Assembly (NCBI GenBank): GCA_029448655.1
Contig: JACCLO010000001.1
Span: forward strand, 1,116,001 to 1,180,000
Reading direction: 5' to 3'
DNA from: Wolfiporia cocos
Taxonomy: Eukaryota > Basidiomycota > Agaricomycetes > Polyporales > Phaeolaceae
DNA length: 64,000 bases
Below the pieces are notes generated by a model that was given only the letters and a program-made list of their open reading frames with translations, did no database searches and was not told the DNA's origin. Positions within the stretch are counted from its first letter, which is position 1, and each line of letters begins with the position of its first letter. A program made the translations under genes and the position numbers. Shown here in pieces: positions 1-11,849 of the stretch.

Positions 1-2616
1 CCGTACTGTGTCACATATTGGCTTGTAATGTTGGAAACGTATAATCACAGTGGTTGCGGAGATACTTCTTGACAGCACCCCAGAAGTATTCGATGAAATT
101 CAGCTCACAGTGATATTTTGGTAAAAATATGCACATGTGGCCTGCATCCTCGATGACCTCCTGGACAAGAGTTTTCTGTTCCTTGAAGTCTGGCTGATTT
201 TCGAGTATGTGCTTGGCACAGCAACTGGTCACATCTGGGTCACATTTCCTGTGACACTGCATTTGCAGTCCATCAACCCAGAGGCTTCGCTCGATGAGAA
301 TTTGTCGAATCCCTTTGGGAAGATTGGGATGATCAGGATGATTGTATGGAAAATTCATTTGTTGGATAATTTTCTGATCATCCTTCATGAACCAGCCATC
401 ACGCATTTGTGCCTGCTTTCCACCAGGGCGCAGATTCATGCGTGACACAAGAAGTGCATCCTCAGCGAAGGCAGAATGTCCTTGTGAGTGGTCAACAGCA
501 ATTAAGGCTTAGAATCCGGGGCCATGCAATTTTTCAAATGTCGGAATGATCTTTGTTTTCAGCTATGATCAATTATTTTGTGAGTCAAGTCTGCTACAGA
601 TTTGTCATGGCATACCTGGTTCACAAACATCTCACCGTTCCAGAAGCCATCATGATTTTTACCATATTCAAGGCCTTGTCCCACATCCTTCAACCAACCA
701 AATGTGGAACAGATTACATCGCTGCATTGGATGCCCCTGCCGGGACCCTTTTTTCATAGTGGCTGCTCGCCTTTGAAAACCCAGCTTTTTTTGACACCAT
801 CATGTGCTTGGGCAGTCATTTCGTCATGCACCACAAACACCAGACGGCGCTCGACATAATTTTCTGTTTGCTTGTTGACCTCTTCCGAGACATTTCCAAC
901 AACATACTCAATCATTCGTTTTCGATGCTGTGCCATTGCTGGCAGGAAGACTTCTTGACGATACCTGACAACATCCAGCCACTCATGACCATCATAATAG
1001 AGGCTCTTCTTGTGCTCGATGTACTGGAAGCCTTCTCGATGAAGCCAATCGCACGCAGTGCTCAGGGAGATTCCTCGGCCAACCTTCAAGTGAATCCGTG
1101 GGAAGAGTTCAAGCTCCATATACTTCTTTAACCCTGCTGGCATCTCCTTACGAATGATCTCTTTCAGATACTGCTGAGCAGCTGCTGGTACCATGCTGTT
1201 TTTGGTGAATTCGGTGAGTTTTTCGGGATTCATGGCCCATTTGTTTGACCGCACGTATGAGCGTAGCTCCGCTTGCACCACAGGGTCCTGTAGCAATGTA
1301 TAGGACTTGATATGCCGGCCCTTCAAGGATACGGGAAGTTCTTGCGCATTCAACCATCTTCGAGCCCACTTCCGCACCATCCTTCCACCCCATTTTGCAG
1401 AAAAGCCATGACTTTTCGCTGCACATTCCCCTGCCACGGTCATGGAGTGCTTGTATTTGACAATCAAGCACAGATAGCTCTCAATACAGCGCATGCGGCA
1501 GGCCTGCAGACTGTTATCGCCTGAAATAAAGGTATGTTGCTTTGATTTAATGAATTTCTGGATCGCATCAAGTCCATTCTCGAAGGTCCGCATACGGTTC
1601 TCCTTGATGTGAGAGCAGGTAATGCATGCTGGCACTTCAAGCTTGCGGTGCTTTGGAGGGGGGGTTGTCCGGTTGGAGCGGACAGTGCACTGCTGCTGTG
1701 AGGGGCTGGAATTAACAGTAAGTCCGGCCTCGTCCATTTCGCTCTCTTCCTCCTCCTCATGCATGAGTAACTGTAGCATCACACTTTGATGCTCCTGGCT
1801 ATTGTGGATGTTCTCTTCACTTCCTTCTCCACCTTCGGCACCCACATCTCCGGTTTCGTACTCATCCTCTGATGATGAGATATCAGAGAGATATCCACAG
1901 AAAATCTCGTCTCCACTCAGTGCTGGCTGGCGAACACTTGGAATAGTATGTAAACCACCCTGTTGCTCATTTGACTGCTGTTCTGACAGCTCAGGACCCT
2001 TCTGTGTCGAGAAAAATGAGTGCATGAATTGCGCACCAGAGCTGTGCCCGAAACTCGTCAACACATACATTTCGCCCATGAATTGTGATAAGTACCTCTT
2101 ACGGTGAGCCTGTTCATCCCGAAGCTTCTTATCGTGCCTCCATTTTGTTCTGTCTGACATGCCATTGTAACCCAGAGCCCAGTTGCTCTCTGCTTGCTTC
2201 CAGACGCTCTGAGACATTGGTCTCATTAGGATACCAAAGGCATCCCTGTTGCGTTCTTTCCTCTGCTGTGCCATCTCCAGACTCTGATGCAGCTCATCAC
2301 CCTCCAACTCAGACAAATCGTTGTTGTTGTCGTCATCATCTCCGTCATCATCTCCGTTGTTGCCCTCGTCATCATTCAAGTCCTCTCCATCTTCATCCTT
2401 GTCTGAGGAGATCATGTAACTCACACCCCCCATGCATGACGTGCGCTCGTCATCCTCATCCGAGCTTATGCAGAGAACATCTTGCACAGCTGATACTTGG
2501 GCTTGTGATGCACGTGACTGCTTCCTGGTGCTGGCGTGTGTGTGCAACTGCTTCCCAGTACATGCGCGAGCAGCAGCAGCTTTGTGTGCTTTCTGTATCT
2601 TACTAGAGCGCGGCAT
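1..2616 (-). pseudogene. IS630-like DDE transposase, inactivated
   Basis: This minus-strand coding remnant encodes a DDE-superfamily endonuclease of the IS630/Tc1-mariner type common in basidiomycetes. I place the start at 2616 (MPRSSK). The first 300 or so residues are acidic and low complexity; the later part has the family motifs. The first catalytic Asp is in VVHDEMTA, the second in AVDHSQGHS (about 491-493) and the third acidic residue in HCELNFIEYFWG (about 80-110). The frame is broken by a TGA at 754-756, a frameshift near 555, a TAA at 509-511 and a stop near 11-13. The 3' end and left terminus lie outside the window. The motifs make the family assignment strong; inactivity follows from the stops. 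Confidence 0.85.
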
Positions 2617-2859
2617 GTAGTGAAATAGTATATACACAACAGGCCTGCACCGTTGCCGTATCTACACCACAACGAGCATTCAAATTTTCTCTCCGTGCTG
2701 TACTATACCCAAAATGTTCAATCTCAGGGCGCCGCCAGGTACCAGCGCTTATGTAAACCCTGCATTAGGGTTAACGCGAAGTTGCCCACAGGATTTGGCC
2801 ACTGTACAAAAGAGGCGGTGACTAGGCCGTTGGCACCATAGGTGATGCATGCTTTGGTC

Positions 2860-3352
2860 AAGGTCAAGAGGTGATTAGTTCTGAGGTGAGTAGGCCTCAG
2901 AGGTCTAGTATATATACATGCTTCAGAGCGGTGCTACAAGGGCTGCCCTGAAGTCATGTGGTCTGTGTGCCAGGTGGTAATGCCAGGTGCTTTTAGTGTG
3001 GTGCCATAATGACATGAGGGTCACACCATATGAGCGGTAGAAGGGGACGTGTAAGTGTGTGCCTAGTTGAAGGGCCGTGTCAGCCTGCGCCTAAGGGCAG
3101 CAGGTGCCGGGCCTGGGTTCCATGGTCATGTGCAGCTAAAGCCAAATGCTGTAGGTTAAGGTTCTAGGTCACATGACCAATCTGTACAGGAACGTGGCCT
3201 GTGGTTTGTGGGTTAGGGTTACTAATGCTGTAAAAGGGGTTCTGTGGTAGATAACATGGTAGTTAACTACACATAAAAGGTGTACAACTATGTGTGGCTC
3301 TGTAGAGGTATGGTAAAAATAGGTAAGAATAGGGGAAAATCTGTGACATAAC
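2860..3352 (-). repeat. Degenerate L1-type LTR remnant
   Basis: The stretch contains the L1 LTR signature block, a tctagtatatatacatg segment followed by ccctgaagtcatgtggtctg, and finishes with aaaatctgtgaca. The same order occurs in the well-bounded L1 copies at 44090 and 54786. I could not find a matching left end or target-site duplication, so it is probably truncated. The intervening 2641-2860 has nothing recognisable. Confidence 0.45.
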
Positions 3353-3450
3353 TAAGGAGACCAATATCAACCTGGTAACATTATGGTGGTGGCTGGACAC
3401 AGGCAATTTGAATGGTCAAAATGCACTCACCATGTGAATCCTCAGTATCG

Positions 3451-3701
3451 TGTCACAGATTATAACAGGCTTGGAAACCTGGGTGGCATAGCATACCATA
3501 AAGGCATAACCGTGCAAAGGGTATAAAGCCAAATACCCTAAAGGTGCTATAGCAAGTGCCTAGCATGGGAATATGAACTACACATATAGCGTGTCCCGCC
3601 TATAACAGCTCAGCTGTTATAGTGGCCCTTTTGGCTAAGTGGTGTTGAATGTGTGTCCCCATGGAGCTGCCGGTCTGGGACTTACCGGTGGTACCATGAC
3701 A
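3451..3701 (+). repeat. Short L1-family LTR-like element
   Basis: This 251-bp segment starts TGTCACAGATT and ends CCATGACA, as L1 LTRs do, and is flanked by tatcg and catcg, a 4-of-5 match to a target-site duplication. It is much shorter than other L1 copies, so it could be an internally deleted LTR. Confidence 0.5.
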
Positions 3702-4519
3702 CATCGTTCCTAACTTGGCTGCAACAGAGTGCACATTCAGTGCCATGGGGATCATGCATACTGATATTCAAGACCGTCTTAGTGCCGAAAGGGTGTGCTA
3801 GAGTGTACTGGTGAAGGCAGACATCAAGCAGTGATTTCCAAGCACTTGCAGCTGCAAGTGACACACAGAAAGCAGCAGTGAGAGCAGGACAGGGGGCAAT
3901 AATGCTATTGTGCTGCAGGTTGTGCATGCAATGCTCAGAATGGACCCCGAACCTTGTGATAGCCACACAGCAGCAGGTGCTGAAGAAGATGAGACAGTGG
4001 CTAATTTCACAGAAATAGCACAGGAATTAATAGCAGAGTCTGATGAGCATGAAGAAGTTTATGCTCAGCTGTCTGCTTCAGATTTTCTGGGCACTTACTA
4101 CACCAACCCCAGTGTGTGATGGACTACTACTGCAAAATCTCTTTCATTATCCTTCGGATACACATTTTGTTTCACTCACAGATCTCTCTGTGTTCTGGAC
4201 AAGGGGGAACCAGCACCTAGACAGAGAAATGGACTTACTTGAGTTGCTAAATATGAGCCCTTAATCATGTTCATTGATCATACATTAGTTACATGTCAGT
4301 TTATATCTTCGAATCCTCGACACTGCAGGTGTCATCTGCTCTCTGCAACTTGCCGCTCAAGGCACTCAATTAACCAATCACAATTTCTAGTTTAGGTCAT
4401 GCACAAATCACATCTTAACCCAGTTAACCCGGTTGACCTTGAACCCCAGGTTAATGCACAACTCAGGTTAAACCAGGATTAACCCAGGTCAAGCCCAACC
4501 CTGATTCATGGTTCCCTAT
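3702..4519. other. Unassigned repeat-like stretch
   Basis: No gene is supported here. A 70-residue open frame at 3910-4119 is acidic and starts with ATG, but has no recognisable motif and no partner exon. The last 150 bases repeat the words ggttaa and ccaggtta several times, suggesting low-complexity repeat sequence. Confidence 0.3.
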
Positions 4520-4521
4520 TA

Positions 4522-6648
4522 GTCTTGTGACCAGATGGTAAACACCGAATGGAGTTTGAATATCTGAGGGCTCATCGCAGTGTAAACATCTGGTAGATTT
4601 CATGTAGATAACCCCACCATGTGATGCTTTTAGCGTTACCTGGCCAATTATGTTGGCAGCTGCCTATAGAGGTGCACATGTGCCTAGTAGTGCAATCCAC
4701 ATGTGCTCATCATTTATTTTGATATCTTCTCCATCTGTGAACTTGCATGCAACATGGCCCCTTGCTGCCCTACAACAAGCCCTCCAAGAACATGGCCTGT
4801 TGTCATTCAGATGATGGCAAATGCTAACCAGCCAGGCATGCATAATTCAACTTGGCAACAACAAACATCAGCAGCTCCTTGATAGTGCACACACAGCAGC
4901 AGCCATGACATGCAATTATCAGTCTCACGATAGTGTGAGAAAGGCTCACAAACACATTTAAAACTATGTTTGAAGCCAACTTGTCCCTCTCAGACTGGTA
5001 ACTCAATGTTTCAGAAGCGCTACTTCTTGGCCTTAATGCCATTGTAATTGCAGGAACCGGTTCTGTAAAGACAGTGCCTTTTTCAATGCCCTTTTTGTTC
5101 GAGGGAATAGAGAAAAAACAGTCATTTCATGCCTGTGCTAATCGCAGCATGCTAGTCTCTAGATCGTAGAGTCAGTAGACGTGTCACAACACAAGTGTGA
5201 CGATTCAGGATCATGGGGGGGGGGTCATCTAAATCTAGTGGGGAGGGGCAACCGTAGTGTGGCAGCAAAATCCGAGTATCATGTGCTGTCATGAGAACCC
5301 AATAATGATGCTCAGCTGTAATGCAATAACCATTGCGCCAAAAGGGCAGAATGCCAACTCTGTTGGCATCTGTGGGTCTCAGTACGTAAGCTATTACAGC
5401 ACTTGGTCGTGATGTGCTTGTGACACCGAGTGGCCAGCATCTATCACATGCCACAGTCCCTGTTGGACAGGTCTCTGAGCGAGACACGCATAGCACAATG
5501 GTATCAGTGTAAAAGCTTGTCAGGAAGAAAGTTTCATGCCTCACTGTAGCGGAGCATATTGATTAGAACTATGTAATGAATACTTTATTTAGAACAGAAT
5601 TCCTCTAATTATATCGCTTCATATCAATCTGTGCATTCAGTATATGACACAGCATGCTATGAATGCTTTAACGAGATTCTGTCCCAAACGTTCTTCGAAG
5701 AAATCAAGAGATCAGAGGTATACATACTTACTTTATGCCATAACTAATTATCCAAGGAGGAGATGCATTCCCATCAATTGATAGAAGTACATATTAGAAT
5801 GGTTTTTAGGTGCAATCAAGCAAGCAAGAAAAGACTCAAATTATTTGAGACCAACTAGAAAGAGCTATATAATAGTGAGGTCCAGTTATATATGTCCTGA
5901 TGCAAGCTTGTTCTGAGGTATACATTATTTTGTGTGGACATTACATATATGTATTCCCCTTCCTAATTTGGATGTACACACCACTGGTGCATTGCATTGC
6001 ATCACACTTGATGGCAAGTCACATCACGCCTTGTTTAATGGTGCTTCGCATTTCATGGCAAATAACCCTGTTTTGTTGAGCTTCCTGCTGAATAGCACTG
6101 CTAATAGTATGTCTTTAGCAGTTCTGAGCTTAGTATCCATGCCAAAACTCTCCTGCTCTCATCTTAAATGAGCACAAAGCTTATGCCAGCTCAAGAATAT
6201 TCATACAGCTCGATTTGCACAAGATTAGGAAAATCTTGGGTTGCTGCAGAGCCCAGAGAACTTCAAACTGTTCCTGGAGGTCATGCAGAGCTTGCATATG
6301 AATGCAATAATGCACTGTCTCTCAAGCTTCACAATGCACATCGGTGTGTGGGAATTGTGCTGAGAATACCCAAGTGAAGTGTAAATTGCTTCTTGGTAGT
6401 GTATACTGCCTAGCACAGACCCCCACTAATATCCAGTAATCCCTCATGCACTGATACCAGCATCAATAGCGCCATACTCATGATATCAGTGTCTAAATAC
6501 CATTTGAGGGAGGTCATTCAGACCCTGAACTGATAAGCTCTGGATGCAATTCTTGGCAGGGGCGCCCCTCCCCACTACCAGCATTTGCACTGTGATGAGC
6601 CCTCAGATATTCAAACTCTGTCCAGTGTTTACCATCTGGTCACAAGAC
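4522..6648. mobile_element. TA-flanked DNA transposon with about 65-bp TIRs, no transposase
   Basis: The ends are long inverted repeats. The left starts GTCTTGTGACCAGATGGTAA at 4522, and the reverse complement of the right end at 6648 starts with the same 24 bases; similarity continues for about 65 bases with a few mismatches. Both ends are bordered by TA (4520-4521 and 6649-6650), the target duplication of Tc1/mariner-type elements. The 2.1 kb interior has only short unrelated open frames, the longest being 130 residues at 5152-5544 on the minus strand with no motif. It is best read as a non-autonomous element. Confidence 0.75.
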
Positions 6649-7102
6649 TAGTGTGTGTGAGTGAGAGAGAGACAACCATTTATACCCCACAGTCAGTAAA
6701 CTAAGTACATGTGCAGCAGCCATCAAGGCCCAAGGTGATACATGATGGGTCAGGTGAGAATAGAGTAGGGTGGCATGGAGGTCAGTGTGGTTACTTTATC
6801 ATGGTATAGGTTGAGGTGTGCAAAAGAGAAGCAGGATGAAAAAGTGAGGGGATCAGTACAATGAAAAATAGGTGAAAAAGGGATATTTATCCAGTAGTGG
6901 TATGTACAGAGGAGTTGGATATGGTGACCATAGAGATGATGTCATGAAAATAGGTGGTGGATGTGTCATAGTTGAAGTCAGTGATGGCACCAAGGAGTGC
7001 TGTGAAGATGTGGCTGTGTTCATCATTGTTGAAGGTGAGGCAAATGGATGATTTGGTTTTGTATTTGAGTACCTTAGGGTTGAGCCAACAAAGTGGTTGC
7101 AC

Positions 7103-7559
7103 TGTTGCGATTCGGGAATGGCGGGCTGCCGCCGCCTCATGTCGGAGACCGTCGGTGCACTAGCAAGCGTGATATTAACTTTTCCTATCTTTCCTGTTTC
7201 ATCCACTAGTCTACTCAACGCCAGGCACCTGTAGCGCACTAGTACTTACATAGTATACCGTAGCTACACTTATTATACCAGCCGCGCGAGTACCGGATGC
7301 CCCAGAGGCTTACATTTGGAGCATCCGCGTACGTATCTCCCTTCTGTCTCGTTCCTGCCTGTACTTACATGCCGCAGTGACACGAACGCATCCGCATCAC
7401 TTTAGGTACGACATATATAGAGGCTTACCTTTGGAGCATCCGCTGACGCGAACGCATCCGCGTCACTTTAGCCCTCCGATCTGCGTGTTGAGACTCCCAC
7501 CATATCCGCTGTGCCGATCTGCCCCGGATCGCCTTGCCCAATCGCATTGTAACGCGATA
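7103..7559. repeat. LTR-like insertion with 5-bp TSD tgcac
   Basis: The segment begins TGTTGCGATTCGGG and ends AACGCGATA. It is bordered by tgcac at 7098-7102 and 7560-7564, and removing it rejoins the LINE reading frame on either side. It is richer in CpG than its surroundings and contains near-repeats of ggagcatccgc and gcgaacgcatccgc at 7300-7480. The start resembles L2, but the interior does not, so it may be a third LTR family. Confidence 0.6.
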
Positions 7560-8045
7560 TGCACTTCAAATCCCCTGATGGAGGGTGGAAGTCTACAGTA
7601 GAAAGAGGTAGTGTGGAGCATGTTGAGGAATTTGTAGGCGATTTCTTCTTTGGTGAGAGGTAAGAAGGTGTCTGCGTCTTGGCAAGGAACACTGTTGAGT
7701 TGGACTGTCATGGTGTGGACATTAGATGTACCAAGAGTGGGATGGATGCATAAAGTGGAGAACCAAGGCTCAGTGGGAGTGGTGCCATGGTGGGGGTCGG
7801 AAGGATAGCAGGGGTAGGCTTTGGTGATGCCAGTGTGGGTGTCAGTGACCGGGTCAGAGATACAGGTGTGGTGAGTGTGGGTATGTGACTGGGAAGCTTC
7901 ACTTTCCAGGTTCCATTGGGGTTGAATTGTTAGGGGTGCATTGTGATTTAAACAATGGTTCTGTAGTTGGGTTCTTCCTCAGAAACAGGTTCTGAGGGAG
8001 GGATGACCAGGGATGACAGGATGACGGTGTCATGGGTGTTGTCAG

Positions 8046-8640
8046 TAGTGATGTGCATGGCCTGGCCCGGCCTAAAGCCATGGCTCGGACTTGGCTTGAG
8101 GCGGCTCAGGCTTACCATGAATGCAAGCTGGGCCCTGTACAATGGCTTGGGCCTGGCTTGGCTCAGGCTCAGGCCACAGCTTATGGGTAATCAGGAAGGA
8201 CCTCAGAATTATTAGTTTGAACAGTTCAAAATGGTGGCACAACATATTCAGGACACTTATATATCTATTACTTATTGTTATTTTGATCTACAACTGCTTT
8301 TACAGCTGCTTATGACATCGACAGAAAATTCAGATTCCAATTGCAACAGTAGTAATGAAGTTCCGCACCATGTTAGCAGGTCACAAGTCATTGCAATGGT
8401 TGAGATCATTTAGGATGGAACTTCACAAAATCTTGCACCAAAAGACCCATTTTTGCTAATTACAACGAAGCTACAGTTGCGCACCTAAGCTCCTGGCTCA
8501 GGGCCTGACTCAGGGTTGGCCCAAGATACAAGCCAGGCCCTGAGCCCTCCAAGCCGCCACTCAGGGTCTGGCTCGGCTCGGCCTAAGTCGGCTCAGCTGG
8601 GCCCAGCTTAGGGCTTCGAGCCGGGCTTTGCACATCACTA
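8046..8640. mobile_element. hAT-type MITE, copy 1
   Basis: The terminal inverted repeats are TAGTGATGTGC and its complement GCACATCACTA, and the element is bordered by a perfect 8-bp duplication, gttgtcag (8038-8045 and 8641-8648). Eight-base duplications and this terminal sequence are typical of hAT elements. The ends are GC-rich strings of ggctcggcc/ggcccggc words; the middle is AT-rich and shared with the other three copies. It carries no transposase. Confidence 0.9.
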
Positions 8641-9031
8641 GTTGTCAGAATCAACGGTAATATTTGTGTGTGAGGGAGAGGGTGGTGTTATGGTGGAAGG
8701 GGTGTTGGTGAAGGGGGAATGTTGCGAGGTGTTCTTGGCAGTGTAGATGTAGGGATGGGTGGTTTCTTGGGAACCCATGCAAGTGTGGGTGATTTCTCTG
8801 GAAGTGATTTAGAAATCTGCTGAATAAATGGCTTGGTGGGTGAGGTGGTGAGATGAGTCTTCAGTGGGGTAGTTGGTGGCATGGGAATGGAGTAGGGTTC
8901 AAGGTTAGTTAGCTGAGGCACCAGAAGGGCATCTATGTGTTGTGCTAGATGGTGGACATTGATGTGCAAGGTGAGGAATGTTGGGGTTTCCATGTGAGTT
9001 ATTTTGTCAACTCCATGTTGGATTGCAGTAA

Positions 9032-9991
9032 TGTCACAAGCCAATTTCATACCTTTAGGCACAGTACCTTTTCCGATCACCGAGAGCACCCCCGACAATG
9101 TCACCAGCCACACCTAAGAACCCCAGTCCCAGACCACCAGTCCAACTGTCCAGTCCAAAGCCCAGTCACAAAGCCACATGAGTATGGCAGAGCATAGTGA
9201 ACCAGGCAGCGCCCCTACACCTAACCATGCACTGCCAGTACCCAACATTCACCAAGCTCACCACACCATCCCGGCTCATTGAACCATGGCATAACTACTC
9301 GAGACTCCTGGCCAGGACCACCATACTACATCCACCCAACCAACCAACTCCAACACCTCCTGCCTCTACGAACCACCGCCATTACTGGCCACACAGTCCT
9401 TGCCAACCTCAGACTGCATGCCATTACTGGCACGCACTATGTACTATACGAACCATAGCCTATGGAGGCTTTAAACCCACTGCACACCCTAGTCTACAAG
9501 GAACACCGACCACAGGCAGTACCTACAATGTCACCAATCGCAGTCGATAACACTCAATCACCATATGTCACCCAAGGCCATTACTGGCCAGTCCCTTATC
9601 ATGCTAGAACCCCAATCAACAGAATTTACGACCTGCCATTACTGGCAGAACCCCCAATCAATGAGAACCACCAATTGCAACCCAACAGATTGGTAAACCA
9701 CTCCAATCCGGACATGACCCGCTATGTCACCATGGACATCTCATATAGCCTGCACTCCGATGCCATTACCAGCCACATAGCCACAACCAACCATATATCA
9801 GCACCAACGGCCTTACAGCCCATGCACCATAAACATGTACAAATAGATAGAGTCTATATAATTGGCCGACAGTCTTGGGCGAACCCCAGACTTGTCTTGG
9901 CCTCTTCAGCCTGAGATGCCCTGGACCAGGAAGGCACCTTTGTGCAAGCCCCCTTCCCCCAGGTGTGTGTCTTAGGTTGTAGCATGTGTCA
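9032..9991 (+). repeat. L1-related long LTR-like element (960 bp)
   Basis: It starts TGTCACAAGCCAATTTC and ends GTAGCATGTGTCA, flanked by agtaa and ggtaa (4 of 5 identical). It splits the LINE fragment and its removal rejoins that frame. The interior is rich in the near-palindromic word gccattactggc. A second copy in opposite orientation lies at 28723-31551. Its long open frames in several phases contain no known domain, so I treat it as non-coding, either a long LTR or a non-autonomous LTR element. Confidence 0.7.
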
Positions 9992-10337
9992 GGTAAGGAG
10001 ATAGGATACATGTGTCTTCCATAAAGGAAGAGCATATTGGGAGTGAGCAGTGTCGTGTGCCCAATGGATACTTTGGGCGGCATTGAAAATAAGCTTGAAG
10101 GCGAATGAGGCCAGGGTGGCCGGGTGAGTTGGTACTGAGTGCACTGCGGTTGACATGTTCTGATAAGGGTGGAAATGTAGTAAAGACATTGAGTGAGGGT
10201 GTGGTACATGGGTGTTTAATGAGATGGTGGTGGTTCGAGGTCAAGGTGCGGCGTCATGGGACTAGTGCCCTATCATAATAGTAGTGCAATGTGATCAACC
10301 TGAAGTGCCACCATACACTCCTGTCACTTCTCACGTC

Positions 10338-10874
10338 TGTTACGGATCGAATATCCGTTCAGCTGAAATAACTAAGTCGAGTTACTCAGCGTATCGAATA
10401 GCGCACTATTCGTCAGACTCCGTAGAGTCGAGCGTCGATATACTAGCTGCGGGCTTAATTGCTCAAGCCTTTGAGAACGAGTATAAGATCCTTGTTATTC
10501 AACAAGGTCGAGCTGAGGAACTCGACCAGTATTTACAGCAGGGTCTTTATACTACGATTCTGTAACCAGGGTCATAGTGTCCTTGGTACTGCTACCACTA
10601 AGTCCATAAGGTTAGTACGCTACGATAACTAAGCCGAAACGCTGCGGTTGAGCGCAACAGTGGCTGAAACGCGGAAGCTCTGTGGATATACAACAAAGAT
10701 CACCTAGAACCTGATGCGCTACGAGACTAAGGGCATAGGGCTGTTGTACATGAAACGAGGGTCGCTGGTTGAGCAGGGGACCCTAGAAATAAACGCACGG
10801 TGCAGCGGTTGAACGCTAAGTCCTCATCCTCCAGTGAGGCGTCGAAAGTATACGAGATTGTACGGACCGTAACA
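10338..10874 (-). repeat. Solo LTR, L2a family (CpG-rich copy)
   Basis: The 537-bp element starts TGTTACGG and ends CCGTAACA with a perfect 5-bp duplication, acgtc (10333-10337 and 10875-10879). A TATA box read on the minus strand (gtagtataaagac) gives the sense direction. This copy retains the most CpG dinucleotides of its family, so it is probably the youngest here. Its 94-residue open frame is a by-product of the LTR sequence. Confidence 0.9.
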
Positions 10875-11182
10875 ACGTCCCCCACTCTATGGCCTCAATT
10901 ACTGACTGCTACACTGCTGGCGGGGATAGGCTCATGTGTTTTTCATGTTGATGGATGGCAGATTGATGCTTCGGATGTTCTAGACTCGTGCGAGGACTGC
11001 GACAATCCTTGCTGGAAGACGTTGAATAACTGGTCTATCCTGCTATGTAGTGAATTACTATGGGTAAATTAGGCCTCTCCGAGGGCAATCAATAGTTAGC
11101 TTCCCGGCTCCTATTTCACCACGCTTGATGCCCCACAGCGATACCGCATCCAATTCCTGCAAGGCGAGGTGCTCCCAGGCCT

Positions 11183-11560
11183 CAGTCCCAGTGAAAGTAC
11201 CTCATGTCAGATTCTATCAGTAGCTACCCAATATGATCTGATACTAAAGTTGGACTCTTCATAGAATTTGCTATTTTTGTAGGTGCCCAGTAGTATACTC
11301 GAAGCCGCTGTGATGTACCACAAGCTAGTAAAATAGCATTCCAATACTAATTACCAGAAAATACCCGACGGCCCTGTCTGAAAATGTAGCGACTATCCCA
11401 AGATACTCGAACATACCAATATGCAGAGGCTCACTCAATCAGAGCATACTCGTTCATATCAGACCTCATTTTTTTAATAGCTTTAATCTATCAACAGCTA
11501 CCAGAAAATACCAAAATCCACCGAATCTCATCTTCTGACCCACTCAAAAAAATGGTGCAC
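11183..11560. repeat. Local duplicated segment A, copy 1
   Basis: From ctcagtcccagtgaaagtac onward the sequence is similar to 12400-12800 (second copy), with shared blocks such as aagctactagaa-type words and gtagctac. The two are diverged. No coding potential is seen. Confidence 0.5.
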
Positions 11561-11849
11561 ATATGTTGGAAGTCGATGCGCTCAGTGTGTGATGGTGTGA
11601 TCGGAGTTGCGCATCAATTGGAGTCAATAGCATGCCAAGGCAGAAATGGCGGGCACAGCGGGAGTCGCAGGGCTGATAATCAGGGTGGTATGGACAGATG
11701 AGTCACTGTTAGCATAAAAAGGGACGGATTGTACGTACCTAAGCCGTGCATTTGTAACCTATCCAGACGAAGTCCCTGGAGTCCGATAAAGGAGAAGTGC
11801 CATCTTGGGGTGCAATGCAAGAATGGGGAATGCACGCACCTCTGCAGTC

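Larger units (their letters stand above)
6651..10290 (-). pseudogene. LINE fragment (ORF1/gag-like region and 3' end)
   Basis: Read on the minus strand, open segments run across three insertions (9032-9991, 8046-8640, 7103-7559). They rejoin when each insert and one target duplication are removed; for example SYLLT joins AIQHGVDK at the 9032-9991 insert. The sequence is Pro/Thr/His-rich with a QLNSVP...LPLTKEEIAYKF block that I read as the ORF1 region of a Tad-like LINE. The final bases (tgactgtggggtataa with CT-rich tail, about 6660-6715) match the end of the LINE near 59.8 kb, so this copy appears to have lost its endonuclease and RT. The family call rests on that shared 3' end and is moderate. 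Confidence 0.5.

Noticed and set aside
5152..5544. 130-residue minus-strand frame inside the TA-flanked element
   Set aside because: No transposase motifs and no support from neighbouring frames.
9197..9914. Overlapping plus-strand frames rich in His, Asn and Pro
   Set aside because: Open in several phases because of gccattactggc-type repeats; the second copy does not conserve a frame.
10284..10565. 93-residue open frame (FENEYKILVIQQGRAEELD) recurring at 58811-59188
   Set aside because: It lies inside L2a LTRs; the shared peptide is the translated LTR, disrupted in older copies, with no proper start.
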